Assembly: GCF_902500225.1 (NCBI RefSeq)
Contig: NZ_LR722649.1
Span: 310,001 to 374,000, forward strand
DNA: 64,000 nucleotides
Source: Buttiauxella massiliensis
GTDB lineage: Bacteria; Pseudomonadota; Gammaproteobacteria; Enterobacterales; Enterobacteriaceae
Direction: 5' to 3'
A program made the translations under genes and the position numbers. Shown here one piece after another: positions 28,661 to 38,524 of this stretch (position 1 is its first letter; every line of letters starts with the position of its first letter). The notes under the pieces are model-generated. The model saw only the letters and a list, made by a program, of their open reading frames with translations. It was not told the origin of the DNA and did not search any database.

Positions 28661-30955
28661 ATGAAAGTCGATATTAATATTACCAGCGATAATTATTCCC
28701 ATGCCTGGCAGCAATTCTCGGGTGATGAATGGAAAACAACTATTAATGTGCGGGATTTTATCCAGCATAACTACACCCCGTATGAAGGTGATGAATCATT
28801 TTTAGCGGGAGCCACTCCTGCAACCACGGTGCTGTGGGAAAAGGTGATGGACGGCATTCGTATCGAAAATGCCACTCATGCCCCGGTGGATTTCGATACC
28901 AATATTGCCACCACGATTACCGCCCATGCGCCGGGCTATATTCTCAAAGAGCGTGAAAAAATTGTTGGTTTGCAAACCGATAAACCGCTGAAGCGTGCTC
29001 TCCATCCGTACGGCGGTATCAATATGATCAAAAGCTCATTTGAAGCTTATGGTCGTGAAATGGATGCAGACTTCGAATACCAGTTCACCTCACTGCGTAA
29101 AACCCACAACCAGGGCGTATTTGACGTTTATTCACCGGATATCCTGCGTTGCCGTAAATCGGGAGTGTTGACCGGTTTACCGGACGGTTACGGGCGTGGA
29201 CGTATCATCGGTGATTACCGCCGTGTGGCGCTTTATGGGATTGCGTATCTGGTACGCGAGCGTGAATTGCAGTTTGCCGATCTACAGGGCCAGCTTGAGC
29301 GCGGTGAAAACCTGGAGGCCGTGATACGCCTACGCGAAGAGTTGTCTGAACATCGCCGCGCACTGTTACAAATCCAGGAGATGGCGGCGAACTATGGTTT
29401 TGATATTTCACGCCCTGCCAACAATGCACAAGAAGCGCTGCAATGGCTCTATTTTGCTTATCTGGCTGCGGTGAAATCGCAAAATGGTGGAGCGATGTCA
29501 CTGGGCCGCACCACAACGTTTATCGATATTTATATTGAACGCGATCTGAAATCGGGATTGCTGACTGAGCTGCAGGCTCAAGAGCTGGTCGATCACTTCA
29601 TTATGAAGATCCGCATGGTGCGTTTCCTGCGCACACCGGAATTTGACTCGCTGTTCTCAGGTGATCCTATTTGGGCAACGGAAGTTATCGGCGGGATGGG
29701 GCTTGATGGCCGCACGCTGGTGACCAAAAATGCCTACCGTTATCTGAACACGCTTTACACCATGGGGCCTGCGCCGGAACCGAATCTGACTATTCTGTGG
29801 TCGGAAGCGTTACCGAAACCTTTCAAAGTGTATGCGGCTAAAGTTTCCATCGAAACGTCATCGCTGCAATATGAAAACGACGACCTGATGCGCTGCGATT
29901 TCGAGAGTGACGACTACGCGATTGCCTGCTGCGTCAGCCCGATGGTTATCGGCAAACAGATGCAGTTTTTTGGTGCACGCGCCAACCTCGCCAAAACGCT
30001 GCTGTACTGCATCAACGGCGGGATGGACGAAAAACTGAAAATCCAGGTCGGCCCGAAAATGCCAATGTTGTTGGACGATGTTCTGGATTATGAAACGGTG
30101 ATGAGCAGCCTCGATCACTTTATGGATTGGCTGGCGGCGCAATACATCACGGCGCTCAATCTCATCCACTATATGCATGATAAATACAGCTACGAAGCCT
30201 CGCTGATGGCACTGCACGACCGGGATGTTTATCGTACAATGGCATGTGGTATTGCCGGGCTTTCGGTGGCGGTGGATTCGCTTTCCGCTATCAAATACGC
30301 GACGGTGAAACCGGTGCGCGATCAGAACGGACTGGCGGTTGATTTCGTTATTGAAGGCGAGTACCCGCAATACGGCAATAATGACGATCGTGTTGATGTC
30401 ATTGCTTGCGATCTGGTTGAACGTTTTATGAAGAAGATCCAGGCGCTGCCAACTTATCGTAACGCGGTGCCGACTCAGTCGATCCTGACGATCACCTCGA
30501 ACGTGGTCTACGGGCAAAAAACGGGTAACACGCCAGATGGTCGCCGTGCCGGAATGCCATTTGCACCAGGGGCGAACCCAATGCACGGGCGGGATCGGAA
30601 AGGTGCTGTGGCTTCATTAACGTCGGTCGCCAAACTGCCGTTCAGTTACGCCAAAGATGGTATCTCTTACACCTTCTCGATTGTTCCTGCGGCGCTGGGA
30701 AAAGACGACGCGGTGCGCCAGTTAAACCTGGTAGGATTGCTGGATGGTTATTTCCATCACGATGTGCGAACTGAAGGCGGCCAGCATCTGAATGTAAACG
30801 TCATGAACAGGGAAATGCTGCTTGATGCCGTTGAGCATCCGGAAAACTACCCGACGCTGACCATCCGCGTTTCCGGCTATGCGGTGCGTTTTAATGCTCT
30901 GACACGTGAACAGCAACAGGACGTGATTTCTCGCACCTTTACGCACTCGATCTGA
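28661..30955 (+). CDS. tdcE: 2-ketobutyrate formate-lyase / pyruvate formate-lyase
   Basis: 764 residues, as in E. coli TdcE. A glycyl radical enzyme that splits 2-oxobutyrate (or pyruvate) with CoA into propionyl-CoA (or acetyl-CoA) and formate. Adjacent catalytic cysteines occur in AIACCVSPM near residues 418-419. The radical glycine motif RVSGYAVRF is near the C terminus (about residue 735). It needs PflA-type activation, and no activase gene is present here. Last gene of the operon; tdcF and tdcG of E. coli are missing. Confidence 0.96.
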   Translation: MKVDINITSDNYSHAWQQFSGDEWKTTINVRDFIQHNYTPYEGDESFLAGATPATTVLWEKVMDGIRIENATHAPVDFDTNIATTITAHAPGYILKEREKIVGLQTDKPLKRALHPYGGINMIKSSFEAYGREMDADFEYQFTSLRKTHNQGVFDVYSPDILRCRKSGVLTGLPDGYGRGRIIGDYRRVALYGIAYLVRERELQFADLQGQLERGENLEAVIRLREELSEHRRALLQIQEMAANYGFDISRPANNAQEALQWLYFAYLAAVKSQNGGAMSLGRTTTFIDIYIERDLKSGLLTELQAQELVDHFIMKIRMVRFLRTPEFDSLFSGDPIWATEVIGGMGLDGRTLVTKNAYRYLNTLYTMGPAPEPNLTILWSEALPKPFKVYAAKVSIETSSLQYENDDLMRCDFESDDYAIACCVSPMVIGKQMQFFGARANLAKTLLYCINGGMDEKLKIQVGPKMPMLLDDVLDYETVMSSLDHFMDWLAAQYITALNLIHYMHDKYSYEASLMALHDRDVYRTMACGIAGLSVAVDSLSAIKYATVKPVRDQNGLAVDFVIEGEYPQYGNNDDRVDVIACDLVERFMKKIQALPTYRNAVPTQSILTITSNVVYGQKTGNTPDGRRAGMPFAPGANPMHGRDRKGAVASLTSVAKLPFSYAKDGISYTFSIVPAALGKDDAVRQLNLVGLLDGYFHHDVRTEGGQHLNVNVMNREMLLDAVEHPENYPTLTIRVSGYAVRFNALTREQQQDVISRTFTHSI

Positions 30956-30983
30956 TACCACGCTGCATTTATTCACTCTCCTG

Positions 30984-31008
30984 AACCCGCCTCGTGCGGG
31001 TTTTTTTC
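30984..31008 (+). terminator. tdcE terminator
   Basis: AACCCGC-CTCGT-GCGGGTT hairpin followed by seven T residues, about 28 bp past the tdcE stop. Confidence 0.93.
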
Positions 31009-31113
31009 GGCCAAATTTGTGACTAACTTGGCACATTCGCTTGTTTTGTTTACCCTTTAAAGTCTCTGTTGTGCCTTTCAGGCGCAAATTTCAGTAATGA
31101 CAAGGAACCGTGA

Positions 31114-31968
31114 ATGGAAGATCTCAACGTAGTAGACAGTATTAATAATGCTGGAGGCTGGCTGGTACGCAACCAGGCGTTACTGCTGAGCTATGCGGTC
31201 AACATTGTGGCGGCGATTGCGATAATCATCGTCGGGATGATTGTGGCTCGCGTGGTTTCTAATACTATTAACCGTGTGATGTTGGCGCGTGGTATTGATG
31301 CGACGGTAGCTGATTTCCTTTCCGCTCTGGTGCGTTACGGCATCATCGCATTTACGTTAATTGCTGCGCTCGGGCGCGTTGGCGTGCAGACTGCTTCCGT
31401 TATCGCGGTACTCGGTGCCGCAGGTTTAGCCATTGGTCTGGCGTTACAAGGTTCGCTTTCTAACCTGGCTGCTGGCGTGTTGCTGGTGACTTTCCGTCCA
31501 TTCCGCGCGGGTGAATATGTCGATCTCGGCGGTATCGCCGGAACCGTGCTGAACGTGCAGATTTTCTCCACCACTTTGCGCACTGTGGACGGCAAAATCG
31601 TTGTGGTGCCAAACGGCAAAATCATCGCCGGCAATATTATTAACTTCTCCCGCGAACCGGTGCGCCGCAACGAATTTATCATCGGCGTCGCGTACGATTC
31701 GGATATCGACCAGGTGAAGCAAATCCTGACAGATATCATCAACAGCGATGAGCGCGTGCTGAAAGACCGCGAAATCACCGTGCGTCTTAACGAGCTTGGG
31801 CCTTCTGCAATTAACTTCGTGGTGCGTGCCTGGAGCAACAGCGGTGACCTGCAAAACGTCTATTGGGATGTGCTGGAACGCGTTAAACGCGAGTTTGATG
31901 CGCAGGGAATTAGCTTCCCTTATCCGCAAATGGATGTGAATTTCAAACGCGTGAAAGAGGCTGCGTAA
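31114..31968 (+). CDS. mscS: Small-conductance mechanosensitive channel
   Basis: 284 residues (E. coli MscS 286). An inner-membrane heptameric channel that opens under membrane tension during osmotic downshock. Three N-terminal helices are visible. The third is pore-lining, with the Gly/Ala-rich block [23 protein letters not shown] near residues 93-115. A beta-domain and alpha/beta C-terminal vestibule follow. AAGGAACCGTG precedes the ATG. Confidence 0.97.
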   Translation: MEDLNVVDSINNAGGWLVRNQALLLSYAVNIVAAIAIIIVGMIVARVVSNTINRVMLARGIDATVADFLSALVRYGIIAFTLIAALGRVGVQTASVIAVLGAAGLAIGLALQGSLSNLAAGVLLVTFRPFRAGEYVDLGGIAGTVLNVQIFSTTLRTVDGKIVVVPNGKIIAGNIINFSREPVRRNEFIIGVAYDSDIDQVKQILTDIINSDERVLKDREITVRLNELGPSAINFVVRAWSNSGDLQNVYWDVLERVKREFDAQGISFPYPQMDVNFKRVKEAA

Positions 31969-31981
31969 CAGTGATTTTCTG

Positions 31982-32001
31982 GGGCCAGTTCAGGCTGGCC
32001 C
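31982..32001 (+). terminator. Stem-loop after mscS
   Basis: GGGCCAG-TTCAGG-CTGGCCC followed by ATTCTTCATT. The stem is good but the T run is poor, so it is a weak terminator candidate. Confidence 0.6.
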
Positions 32002-32108
32002 ATTCTTCATTAGTAATACTTATGAACCATTAAAATTATCCATTTCCTCTAATAATTTTACCCCATTACACTCCTCTTTAATTGCTGAACATTAAAGAGT
32101 GAATCATC

Positions 32109-32744
32109 GTGTTATCTTATTTTTTTCAAGGCCTTACATTGGGTGCTGCGTTAATCCTACCGCTGGGACCACAAAATGCGTTTGTGATGAACCAGGGCAT
32201 TCGCCGCCAGTATCATCTGATGATTGCCTCCCTCTGTGCAATTAGCGATGTACTGCTGATTTGCGGTGGGATATTTGGCGGTAGCGCGCTGCTGATGCAG
32301 TCGCCATGGCTGCTGGCTATCGTCACATGGGGCGGTGTGGCATTCCTCATTTGGTATGGCTGGGGCGCATTGCGTACCGCGATGAGTAGCAGCGTTGAGC
32401 TGGCGTCAGCTGAGGTTATGAAGCAAGGGCGCTGGAAAATTATTGCCACCGTGCTGGCGGTGACCTGGCTTAATCCGCATGTTTATCTGGACACTTTTGT
32501 GGTGCTGGGGAGTCTCGGCGGGCAACTGGCTGATGAACCGAAACGCTGGTTTGCATTAGGTACCGTGAGTGCGTCTATCCTGTGGTTTTACGGCCTGGCA
32601 ATGCTGGCGGCATGGCTGGCACCGCGTCTGCGTACCGCGAAAGCTCAGCGCATTATTAATGGCGTGGTTGGCGTGGTGATGTGGGTTATTGCCTTACAAC
32701 TGGCGGCAGATGGCATACGCCATATCACTACCCTGATAGGCTAA
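32109..32744 (+). CDS. argO: Arginine exporter ArgO
   Basis: 211 residues, as in E. coli. A LysE-family exporter with about six membrane helices. The [16 protein letters not shown] block near residues 19-34 is the family signature. It exports arginine (and canavanine). In E. coli it is induced by ArgP, whose gene lies close by at 33701-34600 (separated by yggE). The 140-bp upstream region is AT-rich, consistent with a LysR-type activated promoter, but I could not define the site. Confidence 0.95.
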   Translation: MLSYFFQGLTLGAALILPLGPQNAFVMNQGIRRQYHLMIASLCAISDVLLICGGIFGGSALLMQSPWLLAIVTWGGVAFLIWYGWGALRTAMSSSVELASAEVMKQGRWKIIATVLAVTWLNPHVYLDTFVVLGSLGGQLADEPKRWFALGTVSASILWFYGLAMLAAWLAPRLRTAKAQRIINGVVGVVMWVIALQLAADGIRHITTLIG

Positions 32745-32852
32745 TTAGCCTTTATCTGATAGACAACTGACTATTCCAGGCTAAGCTTGCTGCCAGACGT
32801 CCGTGTATTTTGCGGGCGTAATGACAGTGGAATGTAGCATGGAGGAATTACA

Positions 32853-33587
32853 GTGAAGTTTAAAACCCTGGCATTAGCCGCTTTAGTGGGATTAGGTTCG
32901 GTTCCGGCTTTGGCCGATGAGTTGCCAAATGGCCCACATGTCGTGACATCCGGCACCGCAAGCGTGGATGCAGTTCCTGACATTGCTAAGCTCGCAATCG
33001 AAGTCAATGTGTCAGCCAAAGATGCTGCATCAGCTAAAAAACAGGCTGACGATCGTGTTGCACAATACCTTACATTCTTGCAGCAAAGTGGCATCGAGAA
33101 GAAAGACATCAATGCTGCCAATCTTCGTACTCAACCAGAATATGAATACCTGAAGGATGGTAAAACGCAGCTTAAAGGCTACATTGCCGTGCGTCAGGTG
33201 GATGTCACGCTGCGTAAACTCGACAAAATGAACGAGTTGCTTGATGGCGCATTAAAAGCAGGTCTTAACGAAATTCGTTCTGTTTCTCTGGGTGTTGCGA
33301 ATCCGGAAGCATACAAAGACAAAGCGCGTAAAGCCGCTATCGACGATGCCGTTCGCCAGGCAAAACTGCTGGCCGAAGGTTTTAGCAGCAAGTTGGGCCC
33401 AGTTTATAGCGTGCGTTACCATGTCTCTAACTACCAGCCAGCACCGATGGTGCGGATGATGAAAGCTGACGCCGCTCCACCAGTATCGGCCCAGGATACC
33501 TACGATCAGCAAACTATTCAGTTTGATGATCAGGTTGATGTGGTATTTGAGCTCGAACGCGCTAAGAGCGAGCAGCCAGCACAATAA
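32853..33587 (+). CDS. yggE: SIMPL-domain periplasmic protein YggE
   Basis: 244 residues (E. coli 246). A signal peptide ends at ALA (about residue 21). The remainder is a SIMPL/DUF541 domain, recognisable from VTSGTASVDAVPDIAKLAIEV near residues 30-51. E. coli YggE is reported to lower oxidative stress; the molecular activity is unknown. ATGGAGGAATTACA gives a strong ribosome binding site. It is convergent with argP across a REP pair and a terminator. Confidence 0.93.
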   Translation: MKFKTLALAALVGLGSVPALADELPNGPHVVTSGTASVDAVPDIAKLAIEVNVSAKDAASAKKQADDRVAQYLTFLQQSGIEKKDINAANLRTQPEYEYLKDGKTQLKGYIAVRQVDVTLRKLDKMNELLDGALKAGLNEIRSVSLGVANPEAYKDKARKAAIDDAVRQAKLLAEGFSSKLGPVYSVRYHVSNYQPAPMVRMMKADAAPPVSAQDTYDQQTIQFDDQVDVVFELERAKSEQPAQ

Positions 33588-33589
33588 AT

Positions 33590-33665
33590 GGTAGATGGCG
33601 CTTGCGCTTATCCACCCTACAAAACTGCAAAAATGTAGGTCGGATAAGCGTTAGCGTCGTCCGAC
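33590..33665. repeat. Pair of inverted REP elements (BIME)
   Basis: A REP unit on the minus strand (33590-33620: GTAGGGTGGATAAGCGCAAG...) and another on the plus strand (33635-33665: GTAGGTCGGATAAGCGTTAG...) are separated by 14 bp. Each can fold on itself, and they pair with each other. REP pairs at 3' ends of genes are typical of enterobacteria and can stabilise mRNA or bind gyrase and IHF. Confidence 0.85.
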
Positions 33666-33669
33666 AAAA

Positions 33670-33700
33670 AAGAAGGCCGCTAAATATTAGCGGCCTTCTT
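33670..33700. terminator. Bidirectional terminator between yggE and argP
   Basis: AAGAAGGCCGCTAA and TTAGCGGCCTTCTT form a 14-bp stem with a 3-base loop. A run of A residues on its left gives a T run on the minus strand, so it is strongest for argP, and TTCTTCTATT serves the plus strand. Confidence 0.9.
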
Positions 33701-34600
33701 CTATTCTGCGTCCTGTCGTAGAACTTTATGCCCGTACTCGAGAAGTGCATCGGTGACATTGCGCATCATGCGGCTTTCAGGCGCGAAGCGGTGCCAATAC
33801 AGCATTCGACGCTGCATCAGGCCCGGCGTCAGGTCAATCAGCTCGCCGCTGTTAATCTCTCTTTCAATTTGCAGATGCGGAATCATGCAGCATGTGGTGC
33901 CTTGGCGCGCCAGTTGTACGAAGGCTTCAGACGAGTTAACGATATGGCATGGTACGCTGCCCGGTGACAAATCGAAGTTCTGCTGCAAGAATGCCTGGTG
34001 CATATCGTCGAGATGGTCAAACGCGACAGCAGGGGCTTTTAGCAGGGCAGAACGCGTGACGCCGTTCGGGAAATAGCGAGCGGCAAAATCTTTCGAACCG
34101 ACAAACAGATAATCCAGCGCACCCAGCCTGTCGACCAGACAGCTTGGCAACGGTTGTGGCTGAATGGACACCGCACCGACCACTTCACCGCGACGCAGGC
34201 GTTCCTGAGTACGGGTTTCATCTTCCACCTGAAGATTCAGGCGGATAGGGGAGTCGGCAAGCACAGGCGCGAGTGCTGGCAGCAACCAGGTTGCCAGACT
34301 GTCGGCGTTCACCGCAAGCGAAAGTAACAGTGGTGTCGAACCTGTCTGCTCATCGCCTAACCACTCTTCTTCGAGCAGTTCTACCTGGCGCAACAATGCC
34401 AGTAACTTTTGCCCTTGTTCGGTTGGACGAGGTGGCACAGTGCGCACTAACAATGGCTGGCCGAACATATTTTCCAGTTGCTTGATACGTTGTGAAACGG
34501 CTGATTGAGTGATGCAGAGCTTTTGTGCCGCACGCTCAAAACCACGTTCACGAATAACTGCATCCAGCGCCTGTAGTGTTCTATAGTCCGGGCGTTTCAT
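33701..34600 (-). CDS. argP: LysR-type regulator ArgP (IciA)
   Basis: 299 residues (E. coli 297). The N-terminal winged helix (about residues 4-60) has [23 protein letters not shown], followed by a LysR effector domain. In E. coli it activates argO with arginine and represses or traps the promoter with lysine. It was earlier described as an inhibitor of oriC opening. Divergent from rpiA and close to its target argO. Confidence 0.97.
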   Translation of the reverse strand: MKRPDYRTLQALDAVIRERGFERAAQKLCITQSAVSQRIKQLENMFGQPLLVRTVPPRPTEQGQKLLALLRQVELLEEEWLGDEQTGSTPLLLSLAVNADSLATWLLPALAPVLADSPIRLNLQVEDETRTQERLRRGEVVGAVSIQPQPLPSCLVDRLGALDYLFVGSKDFAARYFPNGVTRSALLKAPAVAFDHLDDMHQAFLQQNFDLSPGSVPCHIVNSSEAFVQLARQGTTCCMIPHLQIEREINSGELIDLTPGLMQRRMLYWHRFAPESRMMRNVTDALLEYGHKVLRQDAE

Positions 34601-34768
34601 TATTGTTAGCTAACTCCTGTTTTTGTTATCCCAGCACTATGACATAAATTTGCACTCGATCCAGACCAAAACCACAAAGATCGGATGAGTTCAGCCATTC
34701 ACGGGGACAATCTCATGGCGCTTGCACTATAATGCGCGTCAGTTTTCACAGCACACAGGCAAAAAACC

Positions 34769-35428
34769 ATGACGCAGGATGAACTGAAAAAAGCAGTCGG
34801 CTGGGCAGCATTACAATACGTGCAACCAGGCACTATCGTTGGTGTGGGTACCGGCTCAACGGCCGCACACTTTATTGATGCTCTCGGGACTATCAAGCAT
34901 CAAATTGATGGTGCTGTTTCTAGCTCCGACGCTTCTACCGCCAAACTGAAAAGCCTTGGTATCACTGTTTTTGATCTTAACGAAGTTGACTCACTGGGCA
35001 TCTACGTTGATGGCGCAGATGAGATCAACGGCCAGATGCAAATGATCAAAGGCGGTGGTGCCGCTCTTACCCGAGAAAAAATCATCGCGTCTGTGGCGGA
35101 AAAGTTTATCTGTATCGCTGATGCGTCTAAGCAGGTCGGCATCCTTGGTAACTTCCCGCTGCCGGTTGAAGTGATTCCAATGGCGCGTAGTTGTGTGGCT
35201 CGCCAACTGGTCAAACTGGGCGGTCGCCCTGAATACCGCCAGGGCGTGGTGACCGATAACGGCAACATCATTCTTGATGTTTATGGCCTGAGCATTGCCG
35301 AGCCAATTGCATTGGAAAATGCGATTAACGGCATACCTGGTGTCGTGACTGTCGGCCTGTTTGCTAACCGTGGCGCGGATGTTGCGTTGATTGGTACTGC
35401 CGATGGCGTGAAAACCATTGTGAAATGA
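34769..35428 (+). CDS. rpiA: Ribose-5-phosphate isomerase A
   Basis: 219 residues, as in E. coli. It interconverts ribose-5-P and ribulose-5-P. Family signatures are [13 protein letters not shown] near residues 26-38, DGADEI near 81-86 and [12 protein letters not shown] near 94-105; these hold the phosphate-binding loop and catalytic residues. It complements TktA in the pentose phosphate pathway. A GGGGCG...CGCCCC stem-loop lies at 35436-35454 behind the gene, without a T run. Confidence 0.98.
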   Translation: MTQDELKKAVGWAALQYVQPGTIVGVGTGSTAAHFIDALGTIKHQIDGAVSSSDASTAKLKSLGITVFDLNEVDSLGIYVDGADEINGQMQMIKGGGAALTREKIIASVAEKFICIADASKQVGILGNFPLPVEVIPMARSCVARQLVKLGGRPEYRQGVVTDNGNIILDVYGLSIAEPIALENAINGIPGVVTVGLFANRGADVALIGTADGVKTIVK

Positions 35429-35496
35429 TCTGGTTGGGGCGTGACAAGCGCCCCATACCCGAATAAAAAATGACAAAATAATCTAACGCCAAATTT

Positions 35497-35512
35497 GGTG
35501 ACATATGTCACA
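35497..35512. promoter_or_regulatory. CRP-type site upstream of serA
   Basis: GGTGA-CATATG-TCACA is a near-perfect CRP dyad about 200 bp upstream of serA. E. coli serA has CRP and Lrp input. The rest of 35455-35708 is AT-rich and shows no gene. Confidence 0.65.
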
Positions 35513-35708
35513 TTATTAACAACTGTCTGCTTTTCATTCCTGGTTCTCTCTTCTACTTAGCATTTTCTGCTGCCTGTTATGGCTTATTCCTTTTTTGACC
35601 AGATGAGTGCGCAATCGTTTATATTGCCCCGCCCGTATTTTTTGATATTTTGGCAGAAGGGTGTCTTATCACACAGCACAACATCAGTTCTAAAAATAGG
35701 GTCGGGAA

Positions 35709-36947
35709 ATGGCAAAAGTATCACTGGATAAAGACAAGATTAAATTCCTGCTGGTGGAAGGCGTACACCAGAAAGCCGTGGATAACCTTCGCGCAGCAGG
35801 CTATACCAACATCGAATACCACAAAGGCGCGCTGGACAGCGAAGCCCTGAAAGAGTCGATCCGTGATGCGCATTTCATTGGTCTGCGTTCCCGCACTAAC
35901 TTAACTGAAGATGTTCTGGCTGCAGCTGAAAAGCTGGTGGCTGTGGGCTGTTTCTGCATCGGTACTAACCAGGTTGACCTGAATGCTGCGGCTAAACGCG
36001 GCGTGCCAGTGTTTAATGCTCCGTTCTCCAACACGCGTTCTGTTGCTGAACTGGTTATTGGCCAACTGTTGCTGCTGATTCGTGGTGTGCCAGAAGCTAA
36101 TGCTAAAGCACATCGTGGTGTGTGGAATAAAGTGGCTGTGGGTTCTTATGAAGCGCGCGGCAAGAAACTCGGCATCATTGGTTACGGCCATATCGGGACT
36201 CAGTTGGGTATTTTGGCTGAAGCGCTTGGCATGAACGTATTCTTCTACGATATCGAAAACAAACTGCCGTTAGGCAATGCTACTCAGGTGCAGCACTTGT
36301 CAGATTTGCTCAATATGAGCGACGTAGTCAGCCTGCATGTGCCTGAAAATGCTTCCACTAAAAATATGATTGGTGCCAATGAACTGGCACTAATGAAGCC
36401 GGGCGCGCTGCTTATCAATGACGCACGTGGCACTGTGGTGGATATTCCTGCCCTGTGTGATGCTTTAGCACGTAAGCATCTGTCTGGCGCGGCAATCGAT
36501 GTGTTCCCAACTGAGCCTGCGACTAACAGCGATCCGTTTAACTCACCACTGTGTGAATTTGATAACGTGATCCTGACTCCGCACATCGGCGGTTCTACTC
36601 AGGAAGCGCAGGAAAACATCGGTCTGGAAGTGGCTGGCAAGCTGGCAAAATACTCTGATAACGGCTCAACGTTGTCTGCGGTTAACTTCCCAGAGGTTTC
36701 CCTGCCGTTGCACGGTGGAAGCACCAGCCGTTTGCTGCACATTCACGAAAACCGCCCGGGGATTTTGACCGCGCTTAACCAGATTTTTGCCGAGCAAGGC
36801 ATCAACATCGCCGCTCAGTACCTGCAAACAACGCCGCAAATGGGTTATGTGGTGATAGATGTGGACGCTGAAGAAGATGTTGCTGAAGCTGCACTGAAAT
36901 CTATGAAGGCGATTCCAGGCACTATTCGCGCTCGTCTGCTTTACTAA
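35709..36947 (+). CDS. serA: D-3-phosphoglycerate dehydrogenase
   Basis: 412 residues, two more than E. coli SerA. It oxidises 3-phosphoglycerate to 3-phosphohydroxypyruvate, the first step of serine synthesis. The Rossmann motif GYGHIGTQLG is near residues 158-167. The catalytic Arg/Glu/His positions are in the DARGTVVD and TPHIGGST regions. The C-terminal ACT domain starts near residue 340 and binds serine for feedback inhibition. The extra two residues lie in the linker before the ACT domain (HGGSTSRLLHIHE). Confidence 0.98.
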   Translation: MAKVSLDKDKIKFLLVEGVHQKAVDNLRAAGYTNIEYHKGALDSEALKESIRDAHFIGLRSRTNLTEDVLAAAEKLVAVGCFCIGTNQVDLNAAAKRGVPVFNAPFSNTRSVAELVIGQLLLLIRGVPEANAKAHRGVWNKVAVGSYEARGKKLGIIGYGHIGTQLGILAEALGMNVFFYDIENKLPLGNATQVQHLSDLLNMSDVVSLHVPENASTKNMIGANELALMKPGALLINDARGTVVDIPALCDALARKHLSGAAIDVFPTEPATNSDPFNSPLCEFDNVILTPHIGGSTQEAQENIGLEVAGKLAKYSDNGSTLSAVNFPEVSLPLHGGSTSRLLHIHENRPGILTALNQIFAEQGINIAAQYLQTTPQMGYVVIDVDAEEDVAEAALKSMKAIPGTIRARLLY

Positions 36948-36960
36948 TCTCAAATCTACG

Positions 36961-36987
36961 GGAGCCTGCATGGCTCCTGTTTTTTCT
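36961..36987 (+). terminator. serA terminator
   Basis: GGAGCC-TGCAT-GGCTCC hairpin, then TGTTTTTTCTT. Confidence 0.9.
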
Positions 36988-37062
36988 TAAAGTCCTTTTC
37001 CTGAGTTGTTTTTTTAGCCTGTCCCACGGATAGTTACGCTTTTAGCCAGGCGGCGAAACAAC

Positions 37063-37674
37063 ATGACCAGTACATTCTTAAAATCCGGTGCCTTTATACT
37101 GCTATTGATTCTCATCTATACGGGCCTTAGCACCGCAGACAGGCTTACCTGGCTGATGGAGGTCACGCCGGTCATTATTATCGTCCCTCTGCTTTTAGCG
37201 ACTCACGCTCGCTACCCGCTGACTCCGCTGCTGTATATGCTGATTTTCTTCCACGCCATTATTTTGATGGTCGGCGGTTTGTATACCTACGCGAAAGTAC
37301 CCATTGGCTTTGATGTGCAGGAATGGTTCGGCCTGAGCCGCAACCCTTATGACAAGCTCGGCCATTTTTTCCAGGGGCTGGTTCCTGCACTGGCAGCGCG
37401 GGAAATCCTGATTCGTGGTGGCTATGTCCGTGGGCGCAAAATGGTCGCGTTTCTGGTGTGCTGCGTAGCGCTCGCCATCAGTGCGGTTTATGAACTCGTT
37501 GAATGGGCGGCGGCGCTGTCATTAGGGCAGGGAGCAGATGAGTTTTTGGGTACGCAGGGCGATGTCTGGGACACGCAATCAGATATGTTTTGTGCGCTTC
37601 TAGGTGCGCTGACTACAGTTTTGATACTGCAATACTGGCACACAAAACAGCTACTGAAACTGCGCGTAGCCTGA
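37063..37674 (+). CDS. YjdF-type (DUF2238) inner membrane protein
   Basis: 203 residues with about five or six hydrophobic helices. The characteristic block NPYDKLGHFFQGLVPALAAREIL near residues 97-120 and the acidic segment QGDVWDTQSDM near 166-176 match the DUF2238 family (E. coli YjdF is about 209 residues). The function is unknown. It sits between serA and fau, a place where E. coli K-12 has no such gene, and ends 2 bp before the convergent fau stop. Own promoter expected, since the serA terminator lies upstream. Confidence 0.8.
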   Translation: MTSTFLKSGAFILLLILIYTGLSTADRLTWLMEVTPVIIIVPLLLATHARYPLTPLLYMLIFFHAIILMVGGLYTYAKVPIGFDVQEWFGLSRNPYDKLGHFFQGLVPALAAREILIRGGYVRGRKMVAFLVCCVALAISAVYELVEWAAALSLGQGADEFLGTQGDVWDTQSDMFCALLGALTTVLILQYWHTKQLLKLRVA

Positions 37675-37676
37675 AG

Positions 37677-38273
37677 TTACCACTGCCAAATACGCGATGG
37701 CGTGACCACTGCAGGCAACGGGATATCCCATTCTTGCGCAGGTAACGCCGGAACGTGCTGGCAATCGTGTGCCAGCCCAACCGGCCACAAGCCATGCTGC
37801 TGCCAGTTCTGCAACGTACGGTCGTAAAAACCACCACCCATTCCCAGTCTTTGCCCTTGCTCGTCGAATGCCACCAGCGGCGTAATCAGCACATCCAGTC
37901 TATCCAGCGGCAGTACGTCACGCACATCAAGTTTAGGCTCAAGGATTTTCAGACGATTCATCACCAGATGGCTATCCTCGGCATAACGCAGGAACAGCAA
38001 ATTGCCTTTACTAAAGGGATGCAGGACGGGCAGGTAAACGGTTTTTCCCGCTTGCCATAAGGCGCGTATCAGTGGCGTGGTATCCAGCTCACCGTCAAAC
38101 GACAAAAACACAGCGACCGTCGCAGCTTTCGCAATGGGCTCATAAGCAAGCATGCGCACAGCGGCAAGTTCAGCAAAATGGTGTTGTTCAGTTGGAGTGA
38201 GTGCGCGGCGTCGTTGCCGAATATGTTGCCGGATATCTGAGCGAAGCGATGGGATTAGCTGAATTTTCGTCAT
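37677..38273 (-). CDS. fau: 5-formyltetrahydrofolate cyclo-ligase
   Basis: 198 residues. It converts 5-formyltetrahydrofolate to 5,10-methenyltetrahydrofolate using ATP. The C-terminal family signature GQRLGMGGGFYDRTL is near residues 141-155. The N-terminal IRQRRRALT block corresponds to the E. coli YgfA start; here the frame is open further upstream to ATG 38273. It lies right after the 6S RNA gene on the same strand, the classical ssrS-ygfA arrangement. Confidence 0.95.
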   Translation of the reverse strand: MTKIQLIPSLRSDIRQHIRQRRRALTPTEQHHFAELAAVRMLAYEPIAKAATVAVFLSFDGELDTTPLIRALWQAGKTVYLPVLHPFSKGNLLFLRYAEDSHLVMNRLKILEPKLDVRDVLPLDRLDVLITPLVAFDEQGQRLGMGGGFYDRTLQNWQQHGLWPVGLAHDCQHVPALPAQEWDIPLPAVVTPSRIWQW

Positions 38274-38299
38274 GGTAATGACTAATTTGGTAGAAAGAG

Positions 38300-38483
38300 G
38301 GAATCTCCGAGATGCCGCCGCAGGCTGTAACCCTTGAACCCTTGGTTCAAGGTGAATGCAGCGTCAGAATCATCAGGCTTCTCGGACGGACCGAGCATGC
38401 TCACAGAATCTGGAGCACCACATTCTTGTGGTATGAAATATCGGCTCAGGGGACTGGCCCGCATGCAAACATCTCAGAGAAAT
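38300..38483 (-). ncRNA. ssrS: 6S RNA
   Basis: About 184 nt, almost colinear with E. coli 6S RNA. The 5' end is ATTTCTCTGAGATGTTTGC, and the closing strand GCCGGCATCTCGGAGATTCC-like end lies at 38300-38320. Conserved blocks around the large central bubble are GGCCAGTCCCCTGAGCCGA and the arm CCTTGAACC/GGTTCAAGG. 6S RNA mimics an open promoter and sequesters sigma-70 RNA polymerase in stationary phase. It lies between zapA and fau on their strand, as in E. coli; precursor processing from an ssrS-fau transcript is expected. Confidence 0.97.
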
Positions 38484-38524
38484 TTGGTCTTCAAAGTTAC
38501 TCTACCATAGGTAACTGTGAAGTG

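Noticed and set aside
29858..30586. 242-codon antisense open frame inside tdcE
   Set aside because: Overlaps the catalytic core of TdcE on the other strand, with no ribosome binding site or domain.
36988..37062. SibC/IbsC-type toxin-antitoxin RNA expected in the serA-fau interval
   Set aside because: The gap is only 75 bp and I saw neither a short hydrophobic Ibs frame nor an opposing RNA gene.
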